Below, one piece after another: positions 18,601-27,296 of a stretch of 64,000 nucleotides of DNA. The notes beneath the pieces are model-generated. The model had not been told where the DNA came from. It was given only the letters and a program-made list of their open reading frames with translations, and searched no databases. How positions within the stretch are numbered: the first letter of the stretch is position 1; every line of letters begins with the position of its first letter. The DNA is from Thalassospira povalilytica. Its GTDB lineage: Bacteria; Pseudomonadota; Alphaproteobacteria; Rhodospirillales; Thalassospiraceae. The stretch spans positions 124,001-188,000 of the forward strand of contig NZ_PGTS01000001.1 in assembly GCF_002844235.1 (NCBI RefSeq). Direction: 5' to 3'. Made by a program: the position numbers and the translations under genes.

Positions 18601-20649
18601 GTGTCCTCATTCGATCAGGTCTCCAGGCGGGCCAAAAAACTGGAAGCCGACGGCCGGATCGGTGAAGCGATCAAGCTTTACGAGGAGTTCTTGCAGAAAT
18701 TTCCGAAGAATAGTCGCGCGAAGGCTGCCCGCGAAGAATTACTGCGCCGAACCAAATCCGCAAGCATGAGTGCTGCACAAGAATCCTATCAGACTGCCAA
18801 GGCGCTGTTTGATCGGGGGGATTTTGCAAAAGGGATCGCTATTGCGGAACGGATTGTTACTGAAGTTCCGGAAAGTGCGGAGGCCTGGAATTTTCTGGGG
18901 GCAGCGTATTTCCGAAGTCAAAATTTGGTTGAAGCGGAGCGCTGTTTGCGCAAGGCGCTTGAAATCGACAAGAAGCTGATCCCGGCATGGACAAATATCG
19001 GAACTCTGTTTCATGCTCAGAACCGGCTGGACCAGGCGTTGGTTGCGTTTCAAAACGCAAGTTTTTTGGAACCGGAAAATGGCGGGTTTTACAACAGCAT
19101 TGGCGGGATATTGATTTCAATGGGCCGCCTTGAAGAGGCGGAGCAGTTTTGTGCGCGTGCGATCAAATATGCGCCGAACCTGCCAAATGCATATAGCAAT
19201 CTTGCTATTGTCTTCTATCACAGGTCCAAGTTGGATTTGGCAAAGAAAGCATATGAAAAAGCCTTGCAGCTTGAACCCCAAAACTTCGCGGCTTTTGGCG
19301 AGTATTTCTATATCCGGGCAAAGCTGTGCGACTGGTCAGAAGTTGCGATTGAATTGCCAGACACCAGCCCAGTTGGCGAGCCGGGCAACTCTATGTCGCC
19401 GTTTTCAATGTTACCGTATGAGGATGACCCGTTCGCACAACGCAAGCGTTCCGAGGTGCGTGCACGCGAGTTGCAGGTTCCAAACCGGTTTCCGGCGTTC
19501 CAGCCGCCTTCGGCACGCCCGGAGAAATTGAAGATCGGTTATTTCTCAGCTGATTTCCATAATCACGCCACCATGTCGCTGATGATGGGGGTGTTGGGTG
19601 CCCACAACAAAGACAAGTTTGAAATTCATGCCTATAGCTATGGCGGTGTGAAAGAAGGATGGCGTCGGGCGCAGTTTCAGGAAAAAGTCGAAAAATGTTG
19701 GGATGTTCACGGTGCCGCGGACGAGGAAATTGTCAAGCACGCGCGCGAGCAAGGGATTGATATTGCCATCGATTTGAAAGGTTACACCGATCAGGGGCGG
19801 ACGCGTCTGTTTGCACATCGCATTGCACCGGTTCAGATCAGTTATCTTGGCTATCCCGGCACATTGGGCGCCGACTTTATTGATTATATGATTGCAGACC
19901 GTTCGGTCATTCCTGATCAATACAGGGATGCTTACTCGGAAAAGCTGATCTACATGCCGCATTGTTATCAGCCAAACGATGCCGGTCGCAGGTTTGAGCC
20001 AAGCCACCAGTCGCGCGAGGATCTTGGTTTGCCGGAACGTGGCTTTGTCTTTTGCGCATTTAATGGCTGCTACAAGATTTCCCCGCGGGAGTTCGAAATT
20101 TGGATGCGACTTCTGGACAAGGTAGATGGATCGGTGCTGTGGTTGCTTGGCGGTAGTGAAGACGCGGTAAGTAACCTCAGGAAAGAGGCCGAGCTGGCCG
20201 GCATTGATCCCGGTCGCTTGATCTTTGCAGATTTGGTGCCTGAAGAGCAGCACCTTGCGCGGCAAGCCCATGCTGACCTGTTTCTTGATACCTTCAACGT
20301 TAACGCCCACACGACGGCAAGCGACGCTTTGTGGGCCGGGTTGCCCATTCTGACGGTGGCGGGCAAACAGTTCGCAGCAAGGGTTGCTGCCAGCATTCTC
20401 AAAGCGGCAAACCTGCCAGAGCTGATTGCGAAAGATGAAGCCGAGTACGAGGAAATCGCTCTTGATCTTGCGCTGAATCCTGAGAAGGCACAGGCCTTGA
20501 AAGTCAAAGTTCAGGAGCAGCTTCAAACCTGTCCGTTATTTGATACCAAAAGCTATACCATTGCGCTGGAAGCCGGGTTTGAAGCGGCATATGACCACTA
20601 TTTGAACGGGGTTGCGCCAGAAGACATTGATCTGAGTTCATCTGTTTGA
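18601..20649 (+). CDS. TPR-containing GT41 (SPINDLY/OGT-like) glycosyltransferase
   Basis: This 682-residue protein has TPR repeats over about residues 1-260 and a GT41 catalytic region from about 310 to 660. SADFHNHA places His322 at the position of the catalytic-base histidine of human OGT. FNGCYKISP gives the nucleotide-contacting Lys492. DTFNVNAHTTASDALWAG (from 563) matches the family NGHTT motif except Ala for Gly. It should transfer a sugar from a nucleotide donor to Ser/Thr or other residues of cytoplasmic proteins. In Caulobacter a TPR-GT41 protein (FlmG) modifies flagellins, a good candidate role but inferred here. It starts with GTG after GGAAG. Confidence 0.88.
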   Translation: MSSFDQVSRRAKKLEADGRIGEAIKLYEEFLQKFPKNSRAKAAREELLRRTKSASMSAAQESYQTAKALFDRGDFAKGIAIAERIVTEVPESAEAWNFLGAAYFRSQNLVEAERCLRKALEIDKKLIPAWTNIGTLFHAQNRLDQALVAFQNASFLEPENGGFYNSIGGILISMGRLEEAEQFCARAIKYAPNLPNAYSNLAIVFYHRSKLDLAKKAYEKALQLEPQNFAAFGEYFYIRAKLCDWSEVAIELPDTSPVGEPGNSMSPFSMLPYEDDPFAQRKRSEVRARELQVPNRFPAFQPPSARPEKLKIGYFSADFHNHATMSLMMGVLGAHNKDKFEIHAYSYGGVKEGWRRAQFQEKVEKCWDVHGAADEEIVKHAREQGIDIAIDLKGYTDQGRTRLFAHRIAPVQISYLGYPGTLGADFIDYMIADRSVIPDQYRDAYSEKLIYMPHCYQPNDAGRRFEPSHQSREDLGLPERGFVFCAFNGCYKISPREFEIWMRLLDKVDGSVLWLLGGSEDAVSNLRKEAELAGIDPGRLIFADLVPEEQHLARQAHADLFLDTFNVNAHTTASDALWAGLPILTVAGKQFAARVAASILKAANLPELIAKDEAEYEEIALDLALNPEKAQALKVKVQEQLQTCPLFDTKSYTIALEAGFEAAYDHYLNGVAPEDIDLSSSV

Positions 20650-20733
20650 TGAAGAGTGTTTTCTGCACTTGGCGAAGCACATTGGCCGCGATAAAACATT
20701 GTCATGACGATACAACAACCAGAGAAAGGCTGC

Positions 20734-21165
20734 ATGTCGGTCGACTTGCGGCAGGGTAAAATACCCTGGAAAACAGTGTTTGTCAGTGCCGTGGCACTGG
20801 TGGATGCCGATCATCGCGTATTGATTGCGCAGCGCCCCGAAGGCAAATCCATGGCGGGGCTTTGGGAGTTTCCGGGTGGTAAGGTCGAACCCGGTGAAAC
20901 ACCGGAAATGGCACTGGTGCGCGAACTGAAGGAAGAGCTTGGCATCGATATTACCGAAAGCTGCCTGGCGCCTTTTACCTTTGCCTCATTTACCTATGAT
21001 GACTTCCATCTGATGATGCCGCTTTATCTGTGCCGCGTCTGGAAAGGCGAGATCACCCCGATGGAAGGCCAGCAGGTAAAGTGGGTGCGTCCTGTGCGCC
21101 TGGGTGACTATCCGATGCCGCCGGCTGATGTGCCGCTGGTTGCGATGTTGCGCGATTTCCTGTGA
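20734..21165 (+). CDS. mutT: 8-oxo-dGTP diphosphatase MutT (Nudix)
   Basis: This 143-residue Nudix hydrolase has the MutT-specific WEFPGGK followed by the full Nudix box (EPGETPEMALVRELKEELGI, about 49-71). MutT cleanses 8-oxo-dGTP from the nucleotide pool and so prevents A:T to C:G mutations. The ATG at 20734 follows GAAAGG; an in-frame ATG at 20704 has no ribosome-binding site. MutT is often linked to argJ in alphaproteobacteria; here argJ lies 9 kb away. The next gene starts 65 bases downstream on the same strand. Confidence 0.92.
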   Translation: MSVDLRQGKIPWKTVFVSAVALVDADHRVLIAQRPEGKSMAGLWEFPGGKVEPGETPEMALVRELKEELGIDITESCLAPFTFASFTYDDFHLMMPLYLCRVWKGEITPMEGQQVKWVRPVRLGDYPMPPADVPLVAMLRDFL

Positions 21166-21230
21166 CCCGGACGCCTGTTAGGTGCGTAAGGTCTAGAGTC
21201 TGAAAATGATATTGAAGTTGTGGGGAAGTG

Positions 21231-21995
21231 ATGTCTGATCCGGTCCGTGCCTGTTTGATTATTATCGGCAATGAAATCCTGTCTGGCCGTACCCATGACA
21301 AGAACCTGCCCTATCTGGCAGAAGAACTGAACAAGATCGGCGTGCGGCTGGCCGAGGCCCGTGTGATCCCCGATATCGAAGACACCATTATCGCCACAGT
21401 CAATGAATGCCGGGCGAAGTTTGATTACGTCTTTACCACCGGGGGCATCGGGCCGACCCATGATGACATTACATCGGAATGCGTTGCCAAGGCGTTTGGC
21501 GTAGAAATTGAACTCAATGCCGAGGCGCATGAACTTCTTAAAAGCCACTATGAAAACCCCGAAGACCTGAACGAGGCGCGTCTGCGTATGGCGCATGTAC
21601 CGGTCGGTGCCGAACTTGTGCAGAACCCGATTTCAAAGGCGCCGGGTTTCCGCATGGGCAATGTTTATGTCATGGCCGGTGTGCCGATGATTATGCAGGC
21701 CATGTTCCAGGGCATCAAACATCAACTGGTCGGTGGCAAGCCGATGGTGTCGCGCTCTGTCGGTGGTTATATCCCCGAAGGTACAATCGCCAAGATGCTT
21801 GCTGAAATTCAGGGCGATTTCCCGCAAACCGATATCGGATCCTATCCGTTTCTGCGCGAAGGGAAACTTGGCACGACCTTGGTTGTGCGCGGGGAAAGCC
21901 CAGAAGATGTCAATCACGCAGCCGAGCGTATCCGTCTTGTAATTATCGAAAGCGGGCGTGAGGTCATTGAAGATAGCGGTACTATCAGCGCCTAG
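21231..21995 (+). CDS. MoaB/CinA-type molybdopterin-binding family protein
   Basis: This 254-residue protein has a single MoCF-biosynthesis domain (about 7-175), including IGNEILSGRTHDKN and FTTGGIGPTHDDIT. It matches the stand-alone 'competence/damage-inducible protein A-like' subfamily of alphaproteobacteria. It lacks the C-terminal nicotinamide-nucleotide amidase domain of full-length CinA (about 400 residues). Its substrate is not known. GGGGA precedes the ATG at 21231; the frame is also open from a GTG one codon upstream. It is probably co-transcribed with mutT. Confidence 0.85.
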   Translation: MSDPVRACLIIIGNEILSGRTHDKNLPYLAEELNKIGVRLAEARVIPDIEDTIIATVNECRAKFDYVFTTGGIGPTHDDITSECVAKAFGVEIELNAEAHELLKSHYENPEDLNEARLRMAHVPVGAELVQNPISKAPGFRMGNVYVMAGVPMIMQAMFQGIKHQLVGGKPMVSRSVGGYIPEGTIAKMLAEIQGDFPQTDIGSYPFLREGKLGTTLVVRGESPEDVNHAAERIRLVIIESGREVIEDSGTISA

Positions 21996-22119
21996 CCCGT
22001 AGCCCCGACTTCAATCCTCGATCCTTTACGTCATGTCAGCTTTGACCAATTGCGTTTGGTCAAAGCATCGCGCGGGATGGATGTCTAGAATGGTTCTGAC
22101 CTTGAACAAAGGACAGGGC

Positions 22120-22470
22120 ATGGAACAGCATCACAACGACCCCGATCGCCGTCCCGAACAGGATATTCGCAACAGCAAGGCTGCGCGTGAGGCCCGGTCG
22201 ATCGTGCGCTTCATGATCGAACATACTGCCTATGGCGGGTTTGGTGCCTTGGTGTTTGGTGGGCTGGTTCTTTATTTCGACGTTGGCGGCATATACAGCC
22301 TTGCGATGGCATCGCGGGATGCGCCGATCTTTGTGTTTTTATTGTTTTTCGGACTGTTCGTTACCTTTGGCGGTATCAGTCTTGGCATCGGGATCATGAC
22401 GCTTGGCGGTTTTTCCGATGATGACCGATACCGGGATGAACGATCCCGAAATCAAAGACATGATGATTAG
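22120..22470 (+). CDS. Small membrane protein of unknown function
   Basis: This 116-residue protein has a charged N-terminus, two transmembrane helices (about 43-60 and 72-102, the second unusually long and Gly-rich) and a highly charged C-terminus (DDRYRDERSRNQRHDD). AAGGA precedes the ATG at 22120; the 29 residues upstream in frame do not look coding. I do not recognise a named family. It follows the CinA-like gene on the same strand by 124 bases. Confidence 0.65.
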   Translation: MEQHHNDPDRRPEQDIRNSKAAREARSIVRFMIEHTAYGGFGALVFGGLVLYFDVGGIYSLAMASRDAPIFVFLLFFGLFVTFGGISLGIGIMTLGGFSDDDRYRDERSRNQRHDD

Positions 22471-22646
22471 GGGCGGGACCTGATAATTTGATCGGAGTGG
22501 CAGAGCTTATATCTGCAGGGTATGCATCGTCGCGAAACCTTGAATGATTCCTCTCTGCTTTCCGGCGGTTTCATTTGAGGGCCCAGCGCAAATCCGAGTG
22601 GCTACGCGAACCCAATTAAGAGGTCATGTTTCGAGGGATCGGTAGG

Positions 22647-22672
22647 AAAAAAAGCGCCCGACCAAGGGCGCC
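22647..22672 (-). terminator. Rho-independent terminator
   Basis: Read on the minus strand, GGCGCCC / GGGCGC arms are followed by a run of seven or more T. It terminates the small membrane-protein gene that ends at 22715. Confidence 0.85.
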
Positions 22673-22714
22673 TTTGCTGCAATCTGGGGTGAAGTACCCT
22701 GTTTGAATGCCTTC

Positions 22715-22966
22715 TTACGGGCGGTCTGCCCCGGACTTTTTGACGATGATGCGTGCCACGATCATCCCGATGATCCAGCCCGCCAACGGAACCACAAAAA
22801 TATAGTCAAACAGCGGATGAGCGGTGTCACCGCCTGATGCAGCCAGAATAAAACCGACCCAGCCAGCCGTCAGCAAATAGCCCATGATCTTGAAATAGAC
22901 ACCGTTTGACAGGCCTTTCTTCTCAGGCTGTTCGGGGGTGTTTGGTTGGGTTTTGTCGGCGGACAT
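22715..22966 (-). CDS. Small two-helix membrane protein, hypothetical
   Basis: This 83-residue protein has a polar, proline-rich N-terminus (1-17), then two predicted transmembrane helices (about 27-45 and 53-75) separated by a short loop, and ends with KKSGADRP. AAGGA lies seven bases before the ATG. A clear terminator follows. It lies 44 bases downstream of bluB on the same strand and could share its transcript. I cannot name its family. Confidence 0.65.
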   Translation of the reverse strand: MSADKTQPNTPEQPEKKGLSNGVYFKIMGYLLTAGWVGFILAASGGDTAHPLFDYIFVVPLAGWIIGMIVARIIVKKSGADRP

Positions 22967-23010
22967 CCTGGTATCCTTGTATCTTGAAATGGGAATAGAT
23001 GCGGGCGTTA

Positions 23011-23697
23011 TCAGCGTTCAAGGGTCAGGGCATCGGGATCAATGCGATCCTGCCAACCTTCGCGGACCAGTTCGGGAACGATGTGGTCTTCTTCCGGATA
23101 GCCGATACACAGATAGGCAATCAGTCGCCAGTGATCGGGGACTTCAAGGGTTTTGCCAACCACGTCGGGTTCAAGGATTGAAACCCAGCCTACACCAATG
23201 CCCTTTACCCGGGCTGCCAGCCACAAAAGCTGAACCGCTGCCACAGCAGAATAATCAAGCATTTCAGGCATGGTCTTGCGGCCAAGCCCCATGCCGGCTT
23301 CGGTTTCTTCGTCGGCAAAAACGGCAAGCTGTACGGGGGCCTGATCCATGCCCTGAAGTTTAAGGGACGCATACATTTTTGCCCGTTCACCGTGATAGTC
23401 ATTAAGCGCGTCATTGTTGGCACGTTCGAAACTGTCGCGAATGGCCTTGCGTCGTTCGGGGGCATTGACCTTTACAAATCGCCAGGGCTGGCAATTGCCA
23501 ACCGACGGCGCAAGGCAGGCTTCCTTGATCAGGTCATTGATATCATCTTGCGGGATCGGGTCGGTGCGGAACCGCCGCACATCACGCCGCCACAGCAACA
23601 GATCGATGAACTGTTTTTGAAAATTCCGGTCAAAGACCGGCGGGGTCAGGGTTTTGGTATCCACCGTGGACCGGTTTCCCGGATCTGGCTTGTTCAT
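23011..23697 (-). CDS. bluB: 5,6-dimethylbenzimidazole synthase BluB
   Basis: BluB is a flavin-destroying nitroreductase-fold enzyme that converts reduced FMN to 5,6-dimethylbenzimidazole, the lower ligand of vitamin B12. The 228-residue protein shows the BluB signature RRDVRRFRTDPIP at about 38-50, APSVGNCQPWRFV and the C-terminal LCIGYPEEDHIVPEL. Length is normal. No other cobalamin gene is in the window and I could not find a cobalamin riboswitch upstream. A general nitroreductase is the alternative, but RRDVRRF and SVGNCQPWR favour BluB. Confidence 0.87.
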   Translation of the reverse strand: MNKPDPGNRSTVDTKTLTPPVFDRNFQKQFIDLLLWRRDVRRFRTDPIPQDDINDLIKEACLAPSVGNCQPWRFVKVNAPERRKAIRDSFERANNDALNDYHGERAKMYASLKLQGMDQAPVQLAVFADEETEAGMGLGRKTMPEMLDYSAVAAVQLLWLAARVKGIGVGWVSILEPDVVGKTLEVPDHWRLIAYLCIGYPEEDHIVPELVREGWQDRIDPDALTLER

Positions 23698-23828
23698 GGC
23701 GCAAACCTGCTGGAATTGGCGTTATTTCTGTATTTCTGTTTGCACCCTACCTGTCACAGGGGGGATCGCCAATAGCAAGATGCCGTCTTTGGTGATATTG
23801 GCGCTGCGCCAATGATTTGGGTTACATC

Positions 23829-25229
23829 CTAGAACGGAAAATCGATGGTAAGCAGCCCGGAATAGTCGCTGTGCCGGACTTCATAGGTGAATTTTCGGCG
23901 TACTTCAAAACTCAACTGGCCGGGAATTGCGCCCCAGTTCTGGGTAATGCCGCCGCCCGTATCGAGATACATATTCGTACTTTCAACCATCAGAAACGGC
24001 TGCAGGGTCACATAGCTTTGGGGTAAATCGCGGGTCAGCGCGATTTCGGACCGAATACCTTCCAGCGGTTCGCTGTCGGTTGCGACTTCGCGGAAGCCGG
24101 TGATGCTAAGATCAAATTTCAGCGGGTCATAGCGGTATTCCGATCCGCCGTAATAACGTGTCGAACCACTGCGTCCATAATTCTGGTTCAACAGCGAAAT
24201 CGTTTCTTCCTGACCGGCAAAGGGCGTGATTTTGTGACGGCCAAGATCAAGGTCGTATCGTGCTTCAAGTGCTGCATCAAACAGCCTTGTCGTCGCGGTT
24301 TTTGCGGTGATGGTGCTGCCATCGGTCGCCCGCGCAGAGCCGATATATTCATGGGCGGTGATCATGTCGCCATCAAGCTGCAAGCTTACCGGCAAGCCGC
24401 CAAAATCGTATTTCGAGGCAAACCCGATCGAATTGGAAAACGTGTTGCTTTCAAGGCTTTCGGCATAGGGCACATCGCTTGGCGGGGAAGCAATGGCGGA
24501 TTGGCTGATCATGCTTTTGCCAAAACTCAGACTGCCGCGCAGATTAAGCCAGTCCGTCATACGGGCGACGAAATAGGGGGAAACTGCAAGGTTGCTTTCG
24601 CGATATCGCAATTGCCGTGAGCCTGTTTCGCCCAAAGTATTGCCCCAGCCAATGCCAAGGCCAACGACAAGACCGTCATCAAGCAAATAGTCAACGCCAC
24701 TATCAATCGAAACCGAATCACCGCTTAGTCCCGGATCATATCCGGCCCGGGTGATGCGGTTTTCAAGATCGGTGTGGTTTCCGACCACCCAGATGCTGAT
24801 GGGGACGCGCACGGTGCGTGACTGCATGGGGAAGGTTCCCGCCGCACTGTCAAAATCGATACGCCGGGCAAGCGACGTTAGTGCTGCGCGACCGCCAAAG
24901 ACTTCGACATTCGGGTCCGTGTTTGTATCAAGATACAGCGACGGCGATGTTTCATCGGCCGGGTCAACAAAATCGTCAAACAACAGCGGCGATATGGTGC
25001 TTTCATACAGATCGTTGTCGATCTTGTCATAAAGCCGGTTCATATGACGTCGGCGGTTATCCGCACGGTTCAAGGTTTCGCTTCGCAAAATCAGTGAATC
25101 AGGGCGCGCTCCGCCGTCGCCGGCAAAGGCCAGCGAGATCATCCTTGGGAGAACCCCGCGATGGTAATAAAGCGCAGCGGTTGCGATGCAAACCGTGGCC
25201 GCGAGGGCAGTTTTCAGATGCCGGTGCAT
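23829..25229 (-). CDS. Putative outer-membrane beta-barrel protein (autotransporter-domain-like)
   Basis: With a start at 25229 this is a 466-residue protein with an N-terminal hydrophobic segment (LKTALAATVCIATAALYY) that may be a signal peptide or anchor. From about residue 150 the sequence alternates polar and hydrophobic residues in segments of about ten, such as GLVVGLGIGWG, SPYFVARMTDWLNLRGSLSF and KFDLSITGF. It ends in Phe (LLTIDFPF), as outer-membrane barrels do. The pattern resembles autotransporter or OmpA-like barrels of about 12 strands. No Shine-Dalgarno sequence decides among starts at 25277, 25265 and 25229. It is a single-gene unit; its function is unknown. Confidence 0.65.
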   Translation of the reverse strand: MHRHLKTALAATVCIATAALYYHRGVLPRMISLAFAGDGGARPDSLILRSETLNRADNRRRHMNRLYDKIDNDLYESTISPLLFDDFVDPADETSPSLYLDTNTDPNVEVFGGRAALTSLARRIDFDSAAGTFPMQSRTVRVPISIWVVGNHTDLENRITRAGYDPGLSGDSVSIDSGVDYLLDDGLVVGLGIGWGNTLGETGSRQLRYRESNLAVSPYFVARMTDWLNLRGSLSFGKSMISQSAIASPPSDVPYAESLESNTFSNSIGFASKYDFGGLPVSLQLDGDMITAHEYIGSARATDGSTITAKTATTRLFDAALEARYDLDLGRHKITPFAGQEETISLLNQNYGRSGSTRYYGGSEYRYDPLKFDLSITGFREVATDSEPLEGIRSEIALTRDLPQSYVTLQPFLMVESTNMYLDTGGGITQNWGAIPGQLSFEVRRKFTYEVRHSDYSGLLTIDFPF

Positions 25230-25449
25230 GTGTGATACAGCGCGTTGATTGGTATCTGGCACCATGTTGCAGGGCAAAAGTGCAGGGATTATGGAGTAAG
25301 GCGGGCAATTTTGCCGTAATCAGTATCGGGTGGCTGTTGATCGGGGATCATTTCTGTATGACGCGATAAAGCGGCAATAGGATGTTGCACCAATTTCAAA
25401 GCCGCGCTAGAACCCTTTTTCCGGTTACAGGCCGGGTGCGACACGCAAT

Positions 25450-25537
25450 GCGGGCGTGGCGAAATTGGTAAACGCAGCGGACTTAAAATCCGCCGGCCCT
25501 AAAGGCTTTGCCGGTTCAAGTCCGGCCGCCCGCACCA
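25450..25537 (+). tRNA. tRNA-Leu (anticodon TAA)
   Basis: The 88-base cloverleaf has acceptor arms GCGGGCG / CGCCCGC, an encoded CCA at 25535-25537, a long class II variable arm, and a T-arm GGTTCAAGTCC. The anticodon loop CTTAAAA has anticodon TAA at 25484-25486, which reads TTA and TTG leucine codons. Confidence 0.97.
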
Positions 25538-25714
25538 TCTTTTACCGGCCATTTTTGATTGTCCTGAGCGGTTGCCTTTGATAGCCGGGCATCAAATTGG
25601 CCTGATTGCGCCATTAAATTACCTGTTTTGCATTTTAGCGTTTGCTTTCGGTGTCCTTTGGCCGTGTTCGCCATTGGACGTGGTTTGCGCTGCCCAAATT
25701 CAGGAGACAGAAAA

Positions 25715-25771
25715 ATGATCCATCTGATCGCATTTGGCGTTATTGCCCTTACAGCATTGACCGTGGCCTGA
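25715..25771 (+). CDS. Putative 18-residue hydrophobic peptide
   Basis: An ATG preceded by CAGGAGACAG opens an 18-codon frame, MIHLIAFGVIALTALTVA, ending in TGA. The peptide could span a membrane once. A 7-base inverted repeat (TGCCGCC / GGCGGCA, 25786-25811) follows. It lies alone between tRNA-Leu and a convergent binding-protein gene. The strong ribosome-binding site is the main support; a chance frame is quite possible. Confidence 0.3.
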   Translation: MIHLIAFGVIALTALTVA

Positions 25772-25816
25772 AGCCAGTTTATCTGCCGCCAAATTCAGCA
25801 ATCGGCGGCACCCGTT

Positions 25817-26554
25817 CTAATTCGTATCGATCCGGATTTGCTGCTTAAGTGGTGTCGGCTTGGCCTTTGCCAGGTGATGGCGAATGTGTTCCATGTTCAG
25901 CCGAGATGCCGGTGATGTCGCGAAATAGAACGTTTGGGTGGCAACGGGCGTGTTGCTGATATGAATGACACGGCCAAGTTCAGGGTGCGCCTGTATCAGG
26001 GCGTCGGCCACAGATTTTTCCATCAACCCGCCATCGGCGCGCCTTGATGCCACCATGCGCAGGATCGAAAAATCGTCGACCACTTCCATGATGTCGACTT
26101 GGTCGCGGCGGTTTTCGAATTCATCGCCATACCAATATCCCGCACCCAGAGCGACGCGGTGTTCCCATAGTTGATCCGTCGGAAGCGGGTAATCACGATG
26201 CGACAGCAGCACCGTGTCGCTGATCAGAATCGGGAACTCGTATTCAAGACCGTAATTTTGCGCCTGTCCGGCTTCGGCACAGAAGATAACGTCGACATCC
26301 CCGTTGCGTGCCGCATCAATTGCGCGCTTCCAAGGGTAAATTTCGATCCTTGTCTTGTATCCGAAGGATGCCAGCAATTCTTCGACATAATCGACCAGAA
26401 TGCCCCCGGGGCGGTTGCCTTCGATAACGTATGGCGGCCATGGGCTGCAGGATGCGACGATCTCGATGCCGGTTTCGCCGCTGGCATGCCCGACGGAGGG
26501 CAGGAGAAGGCTTGCCGTTATCAGGCATCCGATGATTTTCAGTTTAGGCAGCAT
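25817..26554 (-). CDS. Periplasmic solute-binding protein, amino-acid type (SBP_bac_3), orphan
   Basis: This 245-residue protein has a signal peptide (cleaved near GHA-SGE, residue 24) and a family 3 binding fold. It starts with IVASCSPWPPYVIEGNRPGGILVDYVEEL and continues with YKTRIEIYPWKRAIDAARNGDVDVIF. No permease or ATPase gene is adjacent. Such orphan proteins with a PWPPY motif are common in marine proteobacteria and may feed chemoreceptors or unlinked transporters. A second member of the same superfamily lies 0.7 kb away, also orphan. Confidence 0.82.
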   Translation of the reverse strand: MLPKLKIIGCLITASLLLPSVGHASGETGIEIVASCSPWPPYVIEGNRPGGILVDYVEELLASFGYKTRIEIYPWKRAIDAARNGDVDVIFCAEAGQAQNYGLEYEFPILISDTVLLSHRDYPLPTDQLWEHRVALGAGYWYGDEFENRRDQVDIMEVVDDFSILRMVASRRADGGLMEKSVADALIQAHPELGRVIHISNTPVATQTFYFATSPASRLNMEHIRHHLAKAKPTPLKQQIRIDTN

Positions 26555-26874
26555 CCAAAGGTCCCGGTCTCATGCATTGTTGTTTTTATGTATGGCGGGT
26601 GGTCGGCTAATTACAGGGCTGACATGGGGGCTTGCGGATTGTCTTTAATCCTGCTGTCCGGGAAGTTTTTGAAAAAACGGAAAACAGCGCGGTAAAATCT
26701 TGGAAAAGGTTTTAGGGCATCATAGCTGCGCGTTGTCTTTCGGGATGTGATGCATGGTGAGGCGCTTCTCGTTCAAACCCCGTGTATCGATGGTTTACCT
26801 GATGTAAATCGGTTGGGGCTACGGTCTGTTTTCGGGCAGGGTCTGGCTTTGCCGGCCACAGGGGAAAAGATCGA
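26555..26874. other. Intergenic region, no gene seen
   Basis: These 320 bases lie between divergent genes. I see no supported coding frame, RNA gene or terminator; they presumably hold both promoters. Confidence 0.45.
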
Positions 26875-27267
26875 GTGAACATGATCGAGAAAGAAGATGA
26901 TGCGCCGCGCAAAAAAGAACGGATTGGCAAATATGTTGCCCCCGAAGAGCGCGCTGCGAACATCGTAAAACAACTCGACGAGTTCCTGCGCAAAGGTCCG
27001 CGAAAGGGGCTGAAATATTCCCGCTGGCAGCAGCTTGCCTGGTACGAGATTGTCGATGAAATCAAACGCGCAGAAGCTGCGCAGAAAAATCAGGATACCC
27101 TGACCAAGTCCGCATTCCTGAGCCTTGCTATCGGGTTCGGAACAGTGGGGTTTTGGGGGCTGGTGCTTATGGCGGGGAACGGCCTGGGTGGTGTTGCTGC
27201 TGCTGTGATTGTCATTGCCGGTCTGGTGATCTGGCGGGCTATGTCCAAGGCCAAATGGTTTAAATAA
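26875..27267 (+). CDS. Small membrane protein of unknown function
   Basis: This 130-residue protein has a highly charged N-terminal 80 residues, predicted to be helical (RAANIVKQLDEFLRKGPRKG), followed by two transmembrane helices (about 82-100 and 104-121) and a basic end (SKAKWFK). The GTG at 26875 has GGGGAA eight bases upstream; an ATG two codons later is the alternative start. I cannot assign a family. It converges on the next binding-protein gene with a 29-base gap. Confidence 0.65.
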   Translation: MNMIEKEDDAPRKKERIGKYVAPEERAANIVKQLDEFLRKGPRKGLKYSRWQQLAWYEIVDEIKRAEAAQKNQDTLTKSAFLSLAIGFGTVGFWGLVLMAGNGLGGVAAAVIVIAGLVIWRAMSKAKWFK

Positions 27268-27296
27268 CTCCCGGTTCTCGTAAGGTGTCGCGTCGA

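Noticed and set aside
23698..23828. Possible cobalamin riboswitch upstream of bluB
   Set aside because: I looked for the conserved B12-box on the minus strand and did not find it; the leader is also short.
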